Assembly (NCBI RefSeq): GCF_002902285.1
Contig: NZ_PPRU01000031.1
Coordinates: forward strand, 23,833 to 87,832
Reading direction: 5' to 3'
Source of the DNA: Staphylococcus simulans
GTDB lineage: Bacteria; Bacillota; Bacilli; Staphylococcales; Staphylococcaceae
Length of the DNA: 64,000 nt
The notes under the pieces are model-generated. The model was not told where the DNA came from. It ran no database searches and saw only the letters and a list, made by a program, of their open reading frames with translations. Position numbers and translations under genes: made by a program. Within the stretch, counting starts at the first letter, position 1. Each line of letters begins with the position of its first letter. Shown here piece after piece: positions 49,569 to 58,701 of the stretch.

Positions 49569-50375
49569 ATGAAAATAGGAGTCATTTCAGATTTACATAT
49601 CGATCGCCCTTCTGATTATACTGAAGCACAATATACAGAACATTTAGCACAGCTTGTTAAACAAGAGCAATTAGATTTGTTAGTGATTGCTGGAGATATT
49701 TCGAATGATCATCAACAATCATATATCTTCATCCAACAAATGGAAGTATTAACAGGTATAGATGTACGTTTTATTCCGGGCAATCATGATTATTGGTCAA
49801 CAGATGGTACGTCTACACAAGTGATTCATGATTTCTTTATGAGTAAGCCGGAACAATTGATGGGCAATCCTTACATTATTAATGATGAATGGGCAATTGT
49901 CGGAAATAGCGGTTGGTATGACTATAGTTACGCAAATCCTAAATATAGCTTAGATTATTTAGAACGCAGACGCTTTAAAGGTGCAACGTGGCAAGATAAA
50001 GTTCATGTTGATTGGGGAATGCCGGATAGAGAAGTATCTCGTAAAGCTGCTGAACTGGCAGAAGCGGATATGAAAAAGGTTCAAGGTAGAAATATTATTT
50101 TGATTACACATGTGGTGACGGATCCTAGTTTTAAAGTGCCGATGCCGCATCGTATTTTTGATTACTTCAACGCATTTATCGGAACTTCTGACTTTATGAA
50201 GTTATATCAAGACTATCCCATACGCTATAGTTTGATGGGACATGTTCATTTCAGAGGAAGTATCACAAAGGATAATATCCATTATAGTTGTGTTTCATTA
50301 GGCTACTTCAGAGAGTGGCGGACAAAAGATATTGATAAAGAAATGCGTCATGCATTACAGGTGATAGAAATATAA
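49569..50375 (+). CDS. Calcineurin-like metallophosphoesterase
   Basis: A 268-residue phosphoesterase with the full dinuclear-metal set: GVISDLHIDRPS (about 4-15), VIAGDISNDH (about 39-48), IPGNHDYWS (about 70-78), ITHVVT (about 178) and LMGHVHFRG (about 218-226). It hydrolyses a phosphoester in the cytoplasm, substrate unknown. AGAGGAAGG precedes the ATG. It is followed 14 bases later by a small membrane protein gene, probably in one operon. Confidence 0.9.
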   Translation: MKIGVISDLHIDRPSDYTEAQYTEHLAQLVKQEQLDLLVIAGDISNDHQQSYIFIQQMEVLTGIDVRFIPGNHDYWSTDGTSTQVIHDFFMSKPEQLMGNPYIINDEWAIVGNSGWYDYSYANPKYSLDYLERRRFKGATWQDKVHVDWGMPDREVSRKAAELAEADMKKVQGRNIILITHVVTDPSFKVPMPHRIFDYFNAFIGTSDFMKLYQDYPIRYSLMGHVHFRGSITKDNIHYSCVSLGYFREWRTKDIDKEMRHALQVIEI

Positions 50376-50389
50376 AGGAGATTATCATC

Positions 50390-50731
50390 ATGAATGAACT
50401 GTTGGGTTTCATATGGAACATTTTAAAAATCATTGTGTTTGGTGTTTATTTTATAGTAGCAGTTGGAGCAATGCTGAAGTTGTATCTGAAATTGATAGAT
50501 TTTTATAAGACGCATTTAAGTCGAGTGTTTCTTGGAAGAGAAAATAGTGATAGTACAAGATGGTTGGTTTTAATTATTTCTATTACTTTAGCGTTTCTTT
50601 CCTTTATCTTAATGACATATATTATTGCGAAAGTTATAGGTAATGGCGTACTTTTCCTATTCTTTTTAGCTGGTTTGTATTTTATATTTCGATATTATCA
50701 ACAAAGTAAAGAAAACAATAAGAGTATGTAG
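50390..50731 (+). CDS. Hypothetical membrane protein
   Basis: A 113-residue protein, not recognised. Three hydrophobic spans are visible (about 8-30, 55-78 and 82-100), joined by KLIDFYKTHLSRVFLGREN and ending in the basic tail YYQQSKENNKSM. AAAGGAG precedes the ATG. The short gap to the phosphoesterase gene suggests joint expression. No motif for enzyme or transport function. Confidence 0.7.
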   Translation: MNELLGFIWNILKIIVFGVYFIVAVGAMLKLYLKLIDFYKTHLSRVFLGRENSDSTRWLVLIISITLAFLSFILMTYIIAKVIGNGVLFLFFLAGLYFIFRYYQQSKENNKSM

Positions 50732-51104
50732 TTAGTGTGATAGAGGATGGAAGAGAAGCGGTTTTGAAATTGAAAATGTAAGGCAAATCCAGGGGTTATA
50801 AGGCTTTTGCGCACAAGAATCATTATTAAAATATCCGGAAATCAAGGGTTTCAAACATTTCAATATAGTAATAAAGAGATAACAAAGGAAAAGAAGAACG
50901 GCGTTTTAACCCCGTCTTCACAGTACTTACAAGGTAGTAATATTTCAGTAACTATATTACATGCAAAATACATTTGTTTACAAAACAATTATACGCCTTT
51001 ATTTAGTGTACTTCACGTGTTACCTTTAGTCTTGTAATTTTGATTGAGAGAAAAACGAAAAACGTATTAACGAATCAATAAAATTTTTAAGGACGGGAGT
51101 TTAC
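50732..51104. other. Intergenic region upstream of lytM, no supported gene
   Basis: 373 bases. A 76-codon frame (50807-51037) is present but has no start signal and an atypical composition, so I do not call it. The region should hold the lytM promoter; I found no clean WalR box pair (TGTWAH n5 TGTWAH) and no certain -35/-10. GACGGGAG at about 51092-51099 is the lytM ribosome site. Confidence 0.4.
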
Positions 51105-52226
51105 ATGATGAATAAATTAGTAACAGCTACTATTGTAGGTTTGGGAGTTTCTTCAGTAGGATTTATCAGTCACCACGCAGACGCAGCTGAAAATAACCAA
51201 GTTGCACCGCAACAAACACAACAAGCACAACAGACAGCAGATCAGACTAAAGGTTATTCATATGGATCATACTTCACGAAAGATACACAAGGTAATTACC
51301 ACCACACATTAGATGGCAATTGGGACCAATCAATGTTTGATAATAAAGAATATCAATTCACTATCGTAGATGAAGCAGGGGCAACACACTATTTCTATTT
51401 CCCACAAAGTTTATTAAACCCTAGCTACCAATACGATGACAATAACTATTCAGCAAATGCATCAAATTCAGATGTTCAAGCAAATGGTTATGACGTAAAT
51501 GAAGCACCATCAGCAGAAGATATCGCAAACAATCCAAACAAAGCTTCAGAAAATAACGCAACTTATAACAACAATACATCAAACGCACAATACGAAAACA
51601 CATATAACCAATCACAAGATAATACAACATATGCACCTGCACAAAACGCTACATCTGATGCAGGTACAGCACAAAATGTTGAAGCTACACAAGCACCAGC
51701 ACCACAAACAACACAAGCTAATGCTGCAGCTCAAGGACAACAAGGCGGCGGCTCAACACAAGGTTCTGACCAAGCAGCACAAACATCTGGTGACAGTGCA
51801 CCTTCTAACCAAGCAGACGGTGCAACAGCACAAGATGCAGGTTGGTTAACTAAACATCCTAAGATCCAACCATATGGTCAATATCACGGTGGCGGCGCTC
51901 ACTATGGTGTAGACTATGGTATGCCTGAAAACACACCTGTTTACTCATTAACAGACGGTACAGTAACACAAGCTGGCTGGAGTAACTATGGTGGCGGTAA
52001 CCAAGTTACAATCCAAGAGAAAAACAGCAATAACTATCAATGGTATATGCACATGAACAGCTTAAATGTACAACAAGGACAAGATGTTAGTGCTGGTGAC
52101 CAAATCGGTCTATCAGGTAGCACTGGTAACTCAACTGCACCACACTTACACTTCCAACGCATGCAAGGTGGCGTAGGTAACCAATACAGTGTGAACCCAG
52201 ACAGCTACATCAACAGCAGAGCATAA
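51105..52226 (+). CDS. lytM: LytM-type glycyl-glycine endopeptidase (M23)
   Basis: A 373-residue secreted peptidoglycan hydrolase. Signal peptide [20 protein letters not shown] with cleavage near ADAAE. The N-terminal region ([20 protein letters not shown], about 52-71) matches that of S. aureus LytM. A long Q/N/T/A-rich linker (about 120-245) is longer than in S. aureus, then the lysostaphin-like M23 domain: zinc ligands in [11 protein letters not shown] and HLHFQR, catalytic histidine in WYMHMN. It cuts pentaglycine cross-bridges or polyglycine during wall turnover. The pro-region stretch [11 protein letters not shown] differs from the S. aureus inhibitory loop. Monocistronic with a strong terminator. 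Confidence 0.92.
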   Translation: MMNKLVTATIVGLGVSSVGFISHHADAAENNQVAPQQTQQAQQTADQTKGYSYGSYFTKDTQGNYHHTLDGNWDQSMFDNKEYQFTIVDEAGATHYFYFPQSLLNPSYQYDDNNYSANASNSDVQANGYDVNEAPSAEDIANNPNKASENNATYNNNTSNAQYENTYNQSQDNTTYAPAQNATSDAGTAQNVEATQAPAPQTTQANAAAQGQQGGGSTQGSDQAAQTSGDSAPSNQADGATAQDAGWLTKHPKIQPYGQYHGGGAHYGVDYGMPENTPVYSLTDGTVTQAGWSNYGGGNQVTIQEKNSNNYQWYMHMNSLNVQQGQDVSAGDQIGLSGSTGNSTAPHLHFQRMQGGVGNQYSVNPDSYINSRA

Positions 52227-52274
52227 TTATTAACTTATAGTTCGATATCATTAATCATATTTTATAACCTTTTC

Positions 52275-52312
52275 ACGTTATCTCTGAAGCTTATTCGGAG
52301 ATAACGTTTTTT
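52275..52312 (+). terminator. Intrinsic terminator of lytM
   Basis: Stem ACGTTATCTC / GAGATAACGT followed by T-run. Confidence 0.8.
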
Positions 52313-52440
52313 ATTTGTTTTAGTTCCGATTGAAGCTTTTTTTATTTGATAAATGCGTAACTACAGGGAGTATAAGGAGGCGTTAAGTATAAAAAATGTA
52401 CTAAGGGGGTAGAGAGAAATAGAAAGAGGGGATGTTAGTT

Positions 52441-53568
52441 ATGAAAACAAGAGCAGCGGTATTATATGAAATGGGAAGTGAGCAGCCTTATAGTCAATCG
52501 CAACCACTGAAAGTTGAAGAACTTGAACTAGACGAACCTCGTGCACACGAAGTACTTATAAAAATTCATGCTGCGGGTCTATGTCATTCGGATTTATCAG
52601 TGATTAATGGCAGTCGCCCTAGACCTATGCCAATGGCGTTGGGACATGAAGCTGCTGGAGAAGTTATACAAACTGGCAGTGATGTGCTTGGCTTCGAAAA
52701 AGGAGACCATGTCGTTTGCGTCTTCATACCAAGTTGCGGACATTGTCTCCCGTGTCGTGAAGGAAGACCAGCATTGTGTGAGAACGGTGCAGAATCGAAT
52801 GAAAAAGGTGAAATGTTAGAGGGTGGTATTCGTTTATCTAACAACCAAGGTGAAGTTCACCATCACTTAGGGGTTTCAGGCTTCGCAGAATACGCAGTTG
52901 TCTCTGAAAACTCAATCGTCAAAATAGACAAAGAGATTCCGTTTGAACGTGCGGCAGTCTTTGGTTGTGCAGTAATTACAGGAATAGGTGCTGTTATGAA
53001 CACAGCGCAAATCAGACCAGGCAGTAACGTCGCGATTGTTGGACTCGGTGGTATTGGTTTAAATGCTATTATTGGAGCTAGACTTGCAGGCGCTAATGAG
53101 ATTATTGCTTTGGATATTAATGAAAACAAATTTGATATTGCTAAAGAATTAGGCGCGACAGCAGTATTTAATTCTAAAGATGAAGATATAGTAGATAAAA
53201 TAAAATCATATGTGGATGGCGGTGTAGAATATGCATTTGAAACAGCAGGAGTCACACTAGCAATGGAAACTGCATACGCTATTACTAAACGTGGAGGCAC
53301 AACTGTTACGACAGGATTGCCAGATCCAAGTCAACAATTCGCCTTTCCACAAGTAACGCTAGCTGCTGAAGAAAGAACAATTAAAGGATCTTATGTTGGC
53401 AGTTGTGTTCCAGATAGAGATATACCACGTTTTACTAATCTTTATCAAAAAGGACGTTTAAATATCGATCCATTAATAAGTAAAACATTAACTTTAGATG
53501 AGATTAACGAAGGATTTGACGAACTCGCAAATGGTGATGCGGGACGTATCATTATTAAAATGAACTAG
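52441..53568 (+). CDS. Zinc-dependent alcohol dehydrogenase (class III/aryl-alcohol type)
   Basis: A 375-residue medium-chain dehydrogenase of the longer class resembling class III or benzyl-alcohol enzymes. Catalytic zinc ligands in AAGLCHSDLSVING (about 43-56), GHEAAGEVIQ and the later FGCAVITGIGAV; complete structural zinc loop SCGHCLPCREGRPALC (about 98-113); NAD motif IVGLGGIGLNAIIGARLAG. ATG 52441 is used because an ATG three codons upstream lies too close to the AGAGGGG site. It is a single gene with no adjacent regulator. Substrate unknown. Confidence 0.88.
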   Translation: MKTRAAVLYEMGSEQPYSQSQPLKVEELELDEPRAHEVLIKIHAAGLCHSDLSVINGSRPRPMPMALGHEAAGEVIQTGSDVLGFEKGDHVVCVFIPSCGHCLPCREGRPALCENGAESNEKGEMLEGGIRLSNNQGEVHHHLGVSGFAEYAVVSENSIVKIDKEIPFERAAVFGCAVITGIGAVMNTAQIRPGSNVAIVGLGGIGLNAIIGARLAGANEIIALDINENKFDIAKELGATAVFNSKDEDIVDKIKSYVDGGVEYAFETAGVTLAMETAYAITKRGGTTVTTGLPDPSQQFAFPQVTLAAEERTIKGSYVGSCVPDRDIPRFTNLYQKGRLNIDPLISKTLTLDEINEGFDELANGDAGRIIIKMN

Positions 53569-53598
53569 TCATCGTATTATGTTTTACGTGAAACTTTG

Positions 53599-53629
53599 AA
53601 GTACTTCAGGGTAACTGAGGTACTTTTTT
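53599..53629 (+). terminator. Intrinsic terminator
   Basis: Stem AAGTACTTCAG / CTGAGGTACTT with 5-base loop and T-run. Confidence 0.78.
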
Positions 53630-53734
53630 AGTTTTCTTTAACAACTTTACAGTTTCTTAAAACGTTTTATGTAGAAAATTATCAAAGTTTTAAATATAAT
53701 TGAATTGTGAAAAAGATTTATCGGAGGAAGGAAT

Positions 53735-54394
53735 ATGGGGAAATACTGTACAACATGTAAAAATGCGTTACAGTCTAGTGAAGCTTTTTGTACTCAATGT
53801 GGTACACCAAGTCAATTTTCTCGTTCGGAGGTCATACATCAACAAAAAGATCATGGCAGAATTAAAACTTTCGTTTGGTGTAGTGTACTCGTATTAGTAT
53901 TCTTAGCTCTGGTCGCTGGACTATTCTATGGTGTGTTGGCATTTTGGTCGAATCAAGTTGGTAAAGCACAACCTAGAGCGTCACATTTACCACCTACGCA
54001 TAAAGTAGAGATTGATGTGAACTCACCAATGTTCAGTCAAGGTTATATGCATGCGCCTAATACAGAGGGGTATGAAGGTTTTGAAATAGGGGAAACCAAA
54101 AGTGCGATAGAGAGAGAATATGGTCGTGCAGAAGGTGCTAAAACAATTGATGGCAAGAAAGCTGAATTATATGGCAATATCGGTGTCAGTTATAATTCAA
54201 ACAATCAAGTCAGTCATGTGTTTGTAGTACCTGGAAAAATGACAAAAGATGACTTCACAGATTTTCATAATGGGCCTGATGAAATTTCAAATGGCAATTG
54301 GTATTACGATACAGATAAAGCCAACGGCTTTTCAATCAAAGTCTATACTTCAAAACATGATATAGAAGCCATTGAAAACATCATGCAGAGATAG
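53735..54394 (+). CDS. Zinc-ribbon membrane protein
   Basis: A 219-residue protein with an N-terminal zinc ribbon (CTTCKNALQSSEAFCTQCG, cysteines near residues 5, 8, 19 and 22), a single membrane span (about 48-70, CSVLVLVFLALVAGLFYGVL) and an extracellular domain (about 75-219). The outside part has GFEIGETKSAIEREYGRAEG, which resembles the repeated motif of small lipoprotein-like or BamE-like domains, and VSYNSNNQVSHVFVVP. The layout (cytoplasmic ribbon, one span, outer domain) is shared with TcaA-like envelope stress proteins, but the sequence is not TcaA. CGGAGGAAGG precedes the ATG. Role unknown. Confidence 0.75.
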   Translation: MGKYCTTCKNALQSSEAFCTQCGTPSQFSRSEVIHQQKDHGRIKTFVWCSVLVLVFLALVAGLFYGVLAFWSNQVGKAQPRASHLPPTHKVEIDVNSPMFSQGYMHAPNTEGYEGFEIGETKSAIEREYGRAEGAKTIDGKKAELYGNIGVSYNSNNQVSHVFVVPGKMTKDDFTDFHNGPDEISNGNWYYDTDKANGFSIKVYTSKHDIEAIENIMQR

Positions 54395-54431
54395 ATTCAA
54401 AACAGTAGAAGTACGAAATAGTACATAAGAT

Positions 54432-54466
54432 AAAGCGCCTGAACAAAGAGTTCATGGCGCTTTTTT
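54432..54466 (+). terminator. Intrinsic terminator
   Basis: Stem AAAGCGCCTGAAC / GTTCATGGCGCTTT (one bulge) followed by T6, 38 bases after the zinc-ribbon gene. Confidence 0.8.
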
Positions 54467-54721
54467 AGCATTAAAGGTCAGACTGACGTTTGTCTGAAGT
54501 AAGAGATACGGACGTCTTATAAACCTCGATTTATCGCGATTTGTAAGTATGTATCTTTAAAAGGGCAGTACTAATTTTTTGAATGATGGTTTGAATGATA
54601 AAAGCAATAATAAGATACAAAAAGTTCCACTTACCTTATCGCAAGTGGAACTTTTTTATCTATATGAAACCCATTCGGGTGTTATGCAAATTGTGATATT
54701 AATCGATTCGTTGTATTGTTC
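54467..54721. other. Intergenic region with an orphan terminator
   Basis: About 255 bases without an ORF. A strong second terminator AAAAGTTCCACTT / AAGTGGAACTTTT (54620-54657) lies here, although the upstream gene already has its own at 54432-54466. It may serve the minus-strand thioesterase gene or end a small RNA starting between the two. An imperfect inverted repeat (CAGACTGACGTTTGTCTGA, about 54480-54498) is also present. Confidence 0.4.
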
Positions 54722-55201
54722 TTATTTTTTACGTTTGATACCGATTTGACGACCAAGTTCTTTAGGTTGGTCTAATCCTTCTTTATCTACTAGTTCAGCA
54801 TCTTGTTCAATATTTTGTGCGATGTCTTCAGGGAAGGGTGCTGGGCGACCTGAGTCTGTATCAATGCCCATTAACATGACTTCGTATGTGGCACATACAT
54901 CTTGTGCTTGATCATACAGTGTCATGAATGCATGAAGACGTTTCGCATCATGATCGACAAGTTGTACAGTCACCGTCAAATCTTCATCTTTGTTAACTTC
55001 TTTTTGATACGTTTCATGATTTTCTAAAGTGAAGACTGTGTAATGACGGCGCTCGATTTCAGCTTCGCTTAAACCTAAGTAAGCGAGATATGCATCTGTC
55101 GCATTACTGAAAACACGGTTGTATTCTGCATCGTTCATATGATTATTATGATCGAGCCATTCGTCTTTTACTGTCACTTGATACGTAAAGAGTTGTGTCA
55201 T
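54722..55201 (-). CDS. Acyl-CoA thioesterase of the carnitine operon (betainyl-CoA type)
   Basis: A 159-residue hot-dog-fold (4HBT) thioesterase: VKDEWLDHNNHMNDAEYNRVF (about 10-30) is the active-site helix region with the aspartate, and DKDEDLTVTVQLVDHDAKRL continues the sheet. As the last gene after a BKACE enzyme and a carnitine-dehydrogenase-like enzyme, 4 bases from the latter, it is expected to hydrolyse betainyl-CoA to glycine betaine and CoA. Ribosome signals overlap the upstream gene's end (GGGGGTATAAATTC). The specific substrate is inferred from operon context. Confidence 0.82.
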   Translation of the reverse strand: MTQLFTYQVTVKDEWLDHNNHMNDAEYNRVFSNATDAYLAYLGLSEAEIERRHYTVFTLENHETYQKEVNKDEDLTVTVQLVDHDAKRLHAFMTLYDQAQDVCATYEVMLMGIDTDSGRPAPFPEDIAQNIEQDAELVDKEGLDQPKELGRQIGIKRKK

Positions 55202-55205
55202 GAAT

Positions 55206-56174
55206 TTATACCCCCTGTGATTGAGGTTGACGTTTCTTCATACCTGGTGTTTCAGTTGGCCAATATTCTTGCGCAAGTTTTTTCACTTTCACTAAGAATT
55301 CATTACGTTTTTGGTCAAGTTCTGACATTGTGTAACCTTGTGAACTTGTTTCGCATCCTTCTACAACTGCGTTGTATAAATCAGTTGTTAATTCTGGCGC
55401 AACTAATTTAGTCCAAGGTTTCTTAAGTGCTGGACCGAATTGTTTCAACATGTGACGCATACCGCCATTACCACCAGCTAAGTGGAATGTCATGAATGGA
55501 CCATATTGTGCGTAACGTAAGCCTGCTGCGTGAGTGAAGGCTTTATCTACTTCTTCAGTAGTTGCGATACCTTCATTAACGATGTGTAATGATTCACGCC
55601 ATAAAGCTTCCATAAGACGGTCCGCAATGTGTCCTTCGATTTCGTTACGGACATGTAAGACGTCCATACCGATACCTTCATAAAGTTCTTCAGCTTTTAC
55701 AACTGTGTCTTCTGCAGTTTCTTTACCTGGTACAATTTCAACTAACGGTAAGATATAAACAGGATGGAAAGGATGTGCTACAACTAAACGCTCTGGATGT
55801 TTTAATCCTTCTTGCAGTTCAGTTGGCATAATACCTGAAGTACTTGAACCGATAATTGCATCAGGACGTGCATAAGTGTCGATTTCTTTTAAGACACTTG
55901 CTTTGATTTCTTCAACTTCTGGTACATTTTCTTGAATCAAGTCTGCATCTTTCACAGCTTCATCTAAGTGTGGTGTGAAAGTCAGATTATCTAAAGATGC
56001 ACCTTCTGCTAATCCCATTTCTTCAGCGTATGGCCAATTTTGTTTGATTTGTGCCATCATTGCTTCTTGTGCGCCTTCACCTGGGTCAGTTGCGATCACT
56101 TCGTGACCATGCGCAAGCATGCGAGTGATCCAGCCACTGCCGATAACGCCTGTTCCTACTACTGCAAATTTCAT
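55206..56174 (-). CDS. L-carnitine dehydrogenase (3-hydroxyacyl-CoA dehydrogenase fold)
   Basis: A 322-residue NAD-dependent dehydrogenase. Rossmann motif FAVVGTGVIGSGWITRML (about 3-20), VQENVPE-type loop (IQENVPEVEEIKASVL), SSTSGIMPTEL and HPFHPVYILPLVEIVPG with the catalytic histidine, and a C-terminal helical domain (HAAGLRYAQYGPFMTFHLAGG). Within this superfamily the variants beside a BKACE enzyme and a thioesterase oxidise L-carnitine to 3-dehydrocarnitine. One base separates it from the BKACE gene. GGAGAC lies ahead of the ATG. Confidence 0.87.
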   Translation of the reverse strand: MKFAVVGTGVIGSGWITRMLAHGHEVIATDPGEGAQEAMMAQIKQNWPYAEEMGLAEGASLDNLTFTPHLDEAVKDADLIQENVPEVEEIKASVLKEIDTYARPDAIIGSSTSGIMPTELQEGLKHPERLVVAHPFHPVYILPLVEIVPGKETAEDTVVKAEELYEGIGMDVLHVRNEIEGHIADRLMEALWRESLHIVNEGIATTEEVDKAFTHAAGLRYAQYGPFMTFHLAGGNGGMRHMLKQFGPALKKPWTKLVAPELTTDLYNAVVEGCETSSQGYTMSELDQKRNEFLVKVKKLAQEYWPTETPGMKKRQPQSQGV

Positions 56175-56175
56175 T

Positions 56176-57063
56176 TTAATTGTCTCCTTTTGGCTGAGTT
56201 AAATTGTATTTTTCACGCGCTTCTTGCGGTGTCATAGGTTCCATATCTAAACCTTTTAAGATTTCTACTGCTTTTTCTACTAGTTCTTCGTTTGTCGCTT
56301 TAACACCTTTTGATAAATAGATGTTATCTTCTAAGCCGACACGTACGTTGCCGCCGCGTTTCGCAGCTTCTTCTACTGTTGGCAACTGCATTTTACCGAT
56401 ACCGAATGCTGACCAATGAGCATTTTCTGGTAAACGTGTTTTGAAGTATTCAATCGTTTCTGCATCATTGTCTGCACCCCATGGAATACCTAGGCAGAAT
56501 TGATACATTGGTTCACCTTCGATTAAACCTTCAGAAACTAATTGGTTCGCAAAACGGATATGACCGCTATCGAAACATTCTAATTCAGGTTTTACACCTG
56601 CATCTTTGATTAATTGTGCTTGACGGCGTAACCAATCTGTCGGGCTGATATAAACCATATCTCCGAAGTTGACACTACCGCAGTCTAGTGTACAAATTTC
56701 TGGTAATAATTCTCCAACTGGCTCATGACGTTCATCTGGTGTTTGGATATCTGAACCTTCTCCAGCTTGGTAAGGGTTCTGCATATCTGGGATGAAGTCG
56801 CCACCGCCGCCTGCAGTAATATTAATCACAATATCTTCATCTGCTTCACGGATTAAACGTACTGCTTCTCTATATAATTCAACATCATGGCTTACGCCAC
56901 CTGTTTCTGGATCTCTTGCATGAATATGTGCCACTGTTGCGCCTGCACGTGCACATTTAATTGCGGCATCCGCAATCTCTTCAGGTGTTACGGGTACATG
57001 TTTATTTTTTTCTGTTGTGTCGCCAGCGCCTGTAATTGCTGCTGTTAACATTACTTTTTTCAT
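56176..57063 (-). CDS. BKACE family dehydrocarnitine-cleavage enzyme (3-keto-5-aminohexanoate cleavage type)
   Basis: A 295-residue TIM-barrel zinc enzyme of the beta-keto acid cleavage family. Zinc ligands in VAHIHARDPETGG (about 44-56), active-site glutamate and serine segments INITAGGGGDFIPD and LDCGSVNFGD, late motif VRVGLEDNIYLSKG. It condenses a beta-keto acid with acetyl-CoA. Together with the downstream dehydrogenase and thioesterase, the likely substrate is dehydrocarnitine, giving betainyl-CoA and acetoacetate. First gene of the operon; its own promoter (57111-57139) carries a possible TetR operator. ATG after CGGAGGG. Confidence 0.88.
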   Translation of the reverse strand: MKKVMLTAAITGAGDTTEKNKHVPVTPEEIADAAIKCARAGATVAHIHARDPETGGVSHDVELYREAVRLIREADEDIVINITAGGGGDFIPDMQNPYQAGEGSDIQTPDERHEPVGELLPEICTLDCGSVNFGDMVYISPTDWLRRQAQLIKDAGVKPELECFDSGHIRFANQLVSEGLIEGEPMYQFCLGIPWGADNDAETIEYFKTRLPENAHWSAFGIGKMQLPTVEEAAKRGGNVRVGLEDNIYLSKGVKATNEELVEKAVEILKGLDMEPMTPQEAREKYNLTQPKGDN

Positions 57064-57110
57064 GGACTATTTATCCCTCCGAGTTTCAGTTATTTTTTTC
57101 AACGGTTGTT

Positions 57111-57139
57111 AGTGTACCAACTGGACGGTTTTATTTCAA
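57111..57139 (-). promoter_or_regulatory. Promoter of the carnitine operon
   Basis: On the minus strand TTGAAA (57134-57139), exactly 17 bases, TACACT (57111-57116). The spacer ACCGTCCAGTTGG and following AACCG-containing bases form a loose inverted repeat (GGTT/AACC arms), a possible site for the adjacent TetR regulator. Confidence 0.6.
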
Positions 57140-57156
57140 CCCCCTTTGTTTAAGAA

Positions 57157-57195
57157 AAATAAAAAAAGAGAGTCTCTTTTTTGTAAGAGCCTCTC
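57157..57195 (-). terminator. Terminator of the carnitine tetR gene
   Basis: Stem GAGAGTCTCTT / AAGAGCCTCTC (one mismatch), with a T-run on the minus strand, between tetR and the carnitine operon. Confidence 0.78.
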
Positions 57196-57217
57196 ATGAC
57201 AAGGGTTGTACCTCTAT

Positions 57218-57748
57218 TTATTTGTTGCTTAATTCTTTTAAACGATCTAAGACAGCTTCTCGCATGTCTTCGTCGATAGATGTTAAACCGAAAATTTCAG
57301 ATAGCCATAAGCCATCTACAGCTAAACGATAAATCGTCGCATCCACTGCGTCTAAACCATCCGATTCAATATGGTTTTGCCAATCTTGATAGGTTTCTTG
57401 TAGGGGACCGAGTAAATTACGATCATTACCTTGTGCTGCTAGAATGGCAGAAGTCACAGCTTTGTTTTCTTTACGATGTTCACGTGTTGCCTCAATAAAG
57501 GCATGGAGCCATTTACTTTCTTTTTTGTTATCAATATAATGATTAACATTTTCTTTATAAAGTTCATTCGCATGGTCCACTAGACCTTGAATTAAGGCTT
57601 GTTTGGTATTGAAATGATAGAGGAGTCCGCCTTTACTCACTTCTGCACGTTGTGCTACGGCATCAAGTGTTAAGGCACTGACACCTTGTTCATTCACAAT
57701 ATCGGCTGCTGCTCGTAATAACATCTCTCGCTTTTGATTCTTAGCCAT
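57218..57748 (-). CDS. TetR/BetI-like regulator of the carnitine operon
   Basis: A 176-residue TetR regulator. HTH: VSALTLDAVAQRAEVSKGGLLYHFNTKQALIQGLVDH (about 20-56). The C-terminal part (LDAVDATIYRLAVDGLWLSEIFG) matches the TetR_C_6/BetI-like ligand domain used for betaine-type compounds. ATG 57748 follows AAAGTGGTGAA; an extended reading to 57817 has no ribosome site. It lies upstream of the carnitine operon on the same strand, with its own terminator in between, and probably represses that operon until carnitine or a derivative is present. Confidence 0.85.
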   Translation of the reverse strand: MAKNQKREMLLRAAADIVNEQGVSALTLDAVAQRAEVSKGGLLYHFNTKQALIQGLVDHANELYKENVNHYIDNKKESKWLHAFIEATREHRKENKAVTSAILAAQGNDRNLLGPLQETYQDWQNHIESDGLDAVDATIYRLAVDGLWLSEIFGLTSIDEDMREAVLDRLKELSNK

Positions 57749-57908
57749 TATTTCACCACTTTCTATATAGCTAGGTAGTTTTAACGCTTCACTATTAATT
57801 TTAGCGTAAAACTTCACAGAAACAAGTTTAACCCTGAGTTATTGCTTTAAATAGGGGGTTACACCTATATGGACGCTTATTTTATACCCTGATACCTATA
57901 TGTATAAA

Positions 57909-57938
57909 TAAAAAACCAAGCTCTATATCAGAACTTGG
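57909..57938 (-). terminator. Terminator of cstR-tauE
   Basis: On the minus strand stem CCAAGTTCT / AGAGCTTGG (one mismatch) followed by a T-run, just after the tauE stop. Confidence 0.72.
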
Positions 57939-57945
57939 CATCTAT

Positions 57946-58701
57946 TTAAAAGATTAATTGAATGACTGCGATGATTATTAATATACTGATAATCCATTTT
58001 TGAACGACACTTGGTAATTTCTTACCAATCATTAAACCAATCGGTGCGAAGATAATACTACCAATGACTAAAGGAATCGCATCTGCGATAGGAATAAAGT
58101 CTTGGAAGAGTTTAATCACAAAGGAACCGATAGATGAGATAAATGCGATTACGATACTGTTTGCGACGACGGTATTCATCGGTAATTTAAAGAATACGAG
58201 CAAGACTGGAATAATCATGAACGAGCCACCTGCACCAACAATACCAGAAATGGCCCCGATACCAATGCCGAATAAGATGAGTAACATACGGTTTAAGTGT
58301 GGTGTGCCTTCTTGCGGTTTCACTTTAATGAATAATAACACCAACGCAAGAATTGCGACCACGATATAAACAATATTTACTGCAGTCGTACTGAACCATT
58401 GTGTAAAGAAAGCGCCGACTGTACTCCCGATCAGCGTGCTGGCACCCATGTACAGTACGAGTTTTAATGAGAATTCTGGATTGCTTTTCGCTTTAATCGA
58501 ACCGCTGAGTGTACTGAAGAATACTTGGCTGGATGCGAGTCCTGAAGCGAGATAAGGTGTGTAAGTGTGAAGACCTAAAAGGCTCGGAATGATTAGAATA
58601 GCGGGATAGATAATAATTGCGCCACCTATACCGACCATTCCAGAAACTAAACCGCCAAATACCCCGATAAGGAGCATCGTAATTAAAGTCACGATATCCA
58701 T
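57946..58701 (-). CDS. tauE: TauE/SafE family sulfite/organosulfonate exporter
   Basis: A 251-residue membrane protein of the TSUP family with about eight spans in two repeats. GVFGGLVSGMVGIGGAIIIYP (about 13-33) and GIGAISGIVGAGGSFMIIPVL (about 151-171) are the paired GG-x-I/F-P signatures. Its ATG overlaps the cstR stop codon by one base (TAATG), so translation is coupled. In staphylococci this gene accompanies the cst sulfide genes and is thought to export sulfite or thiosulfate made during persulfide oxidation. Confidence 0.9.
   Translation of the reverse strand: MDIVTLITMLLIGVFGGLVSGMVGIGGAIIIYPAILIIPSLLGLHTYTPYLASGLASSQVFFSTLSGSIKAKSNPEFSLKLVLYMGASTLIGSTVGAFFTQWFSTTAVNIVYIVVAILALVLLFIKVKPQEGTPHLNRMLLILFGIGIGAISGIVGAGGSFMIIPVLLVFFKLPMNTVVANSIVIAFISSIGSFVIKLFQDFIPIADAIPLVIGSIIFAPIGLMIGKKLPSVVQKWIISILIIIAVIQLIF

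Noticed and set aside
50807..51037. 76-codon frame upstream of lytM
   Set aside because: No start signal, unusual residue mix and no link to neighbours; more likely chance in a promoter region.
50940..51060. WalR binding box for lytM
   Set aside because: TGTTAC and TGTAAT are present but nine bases apart instead of five, and other candidates mismatch.
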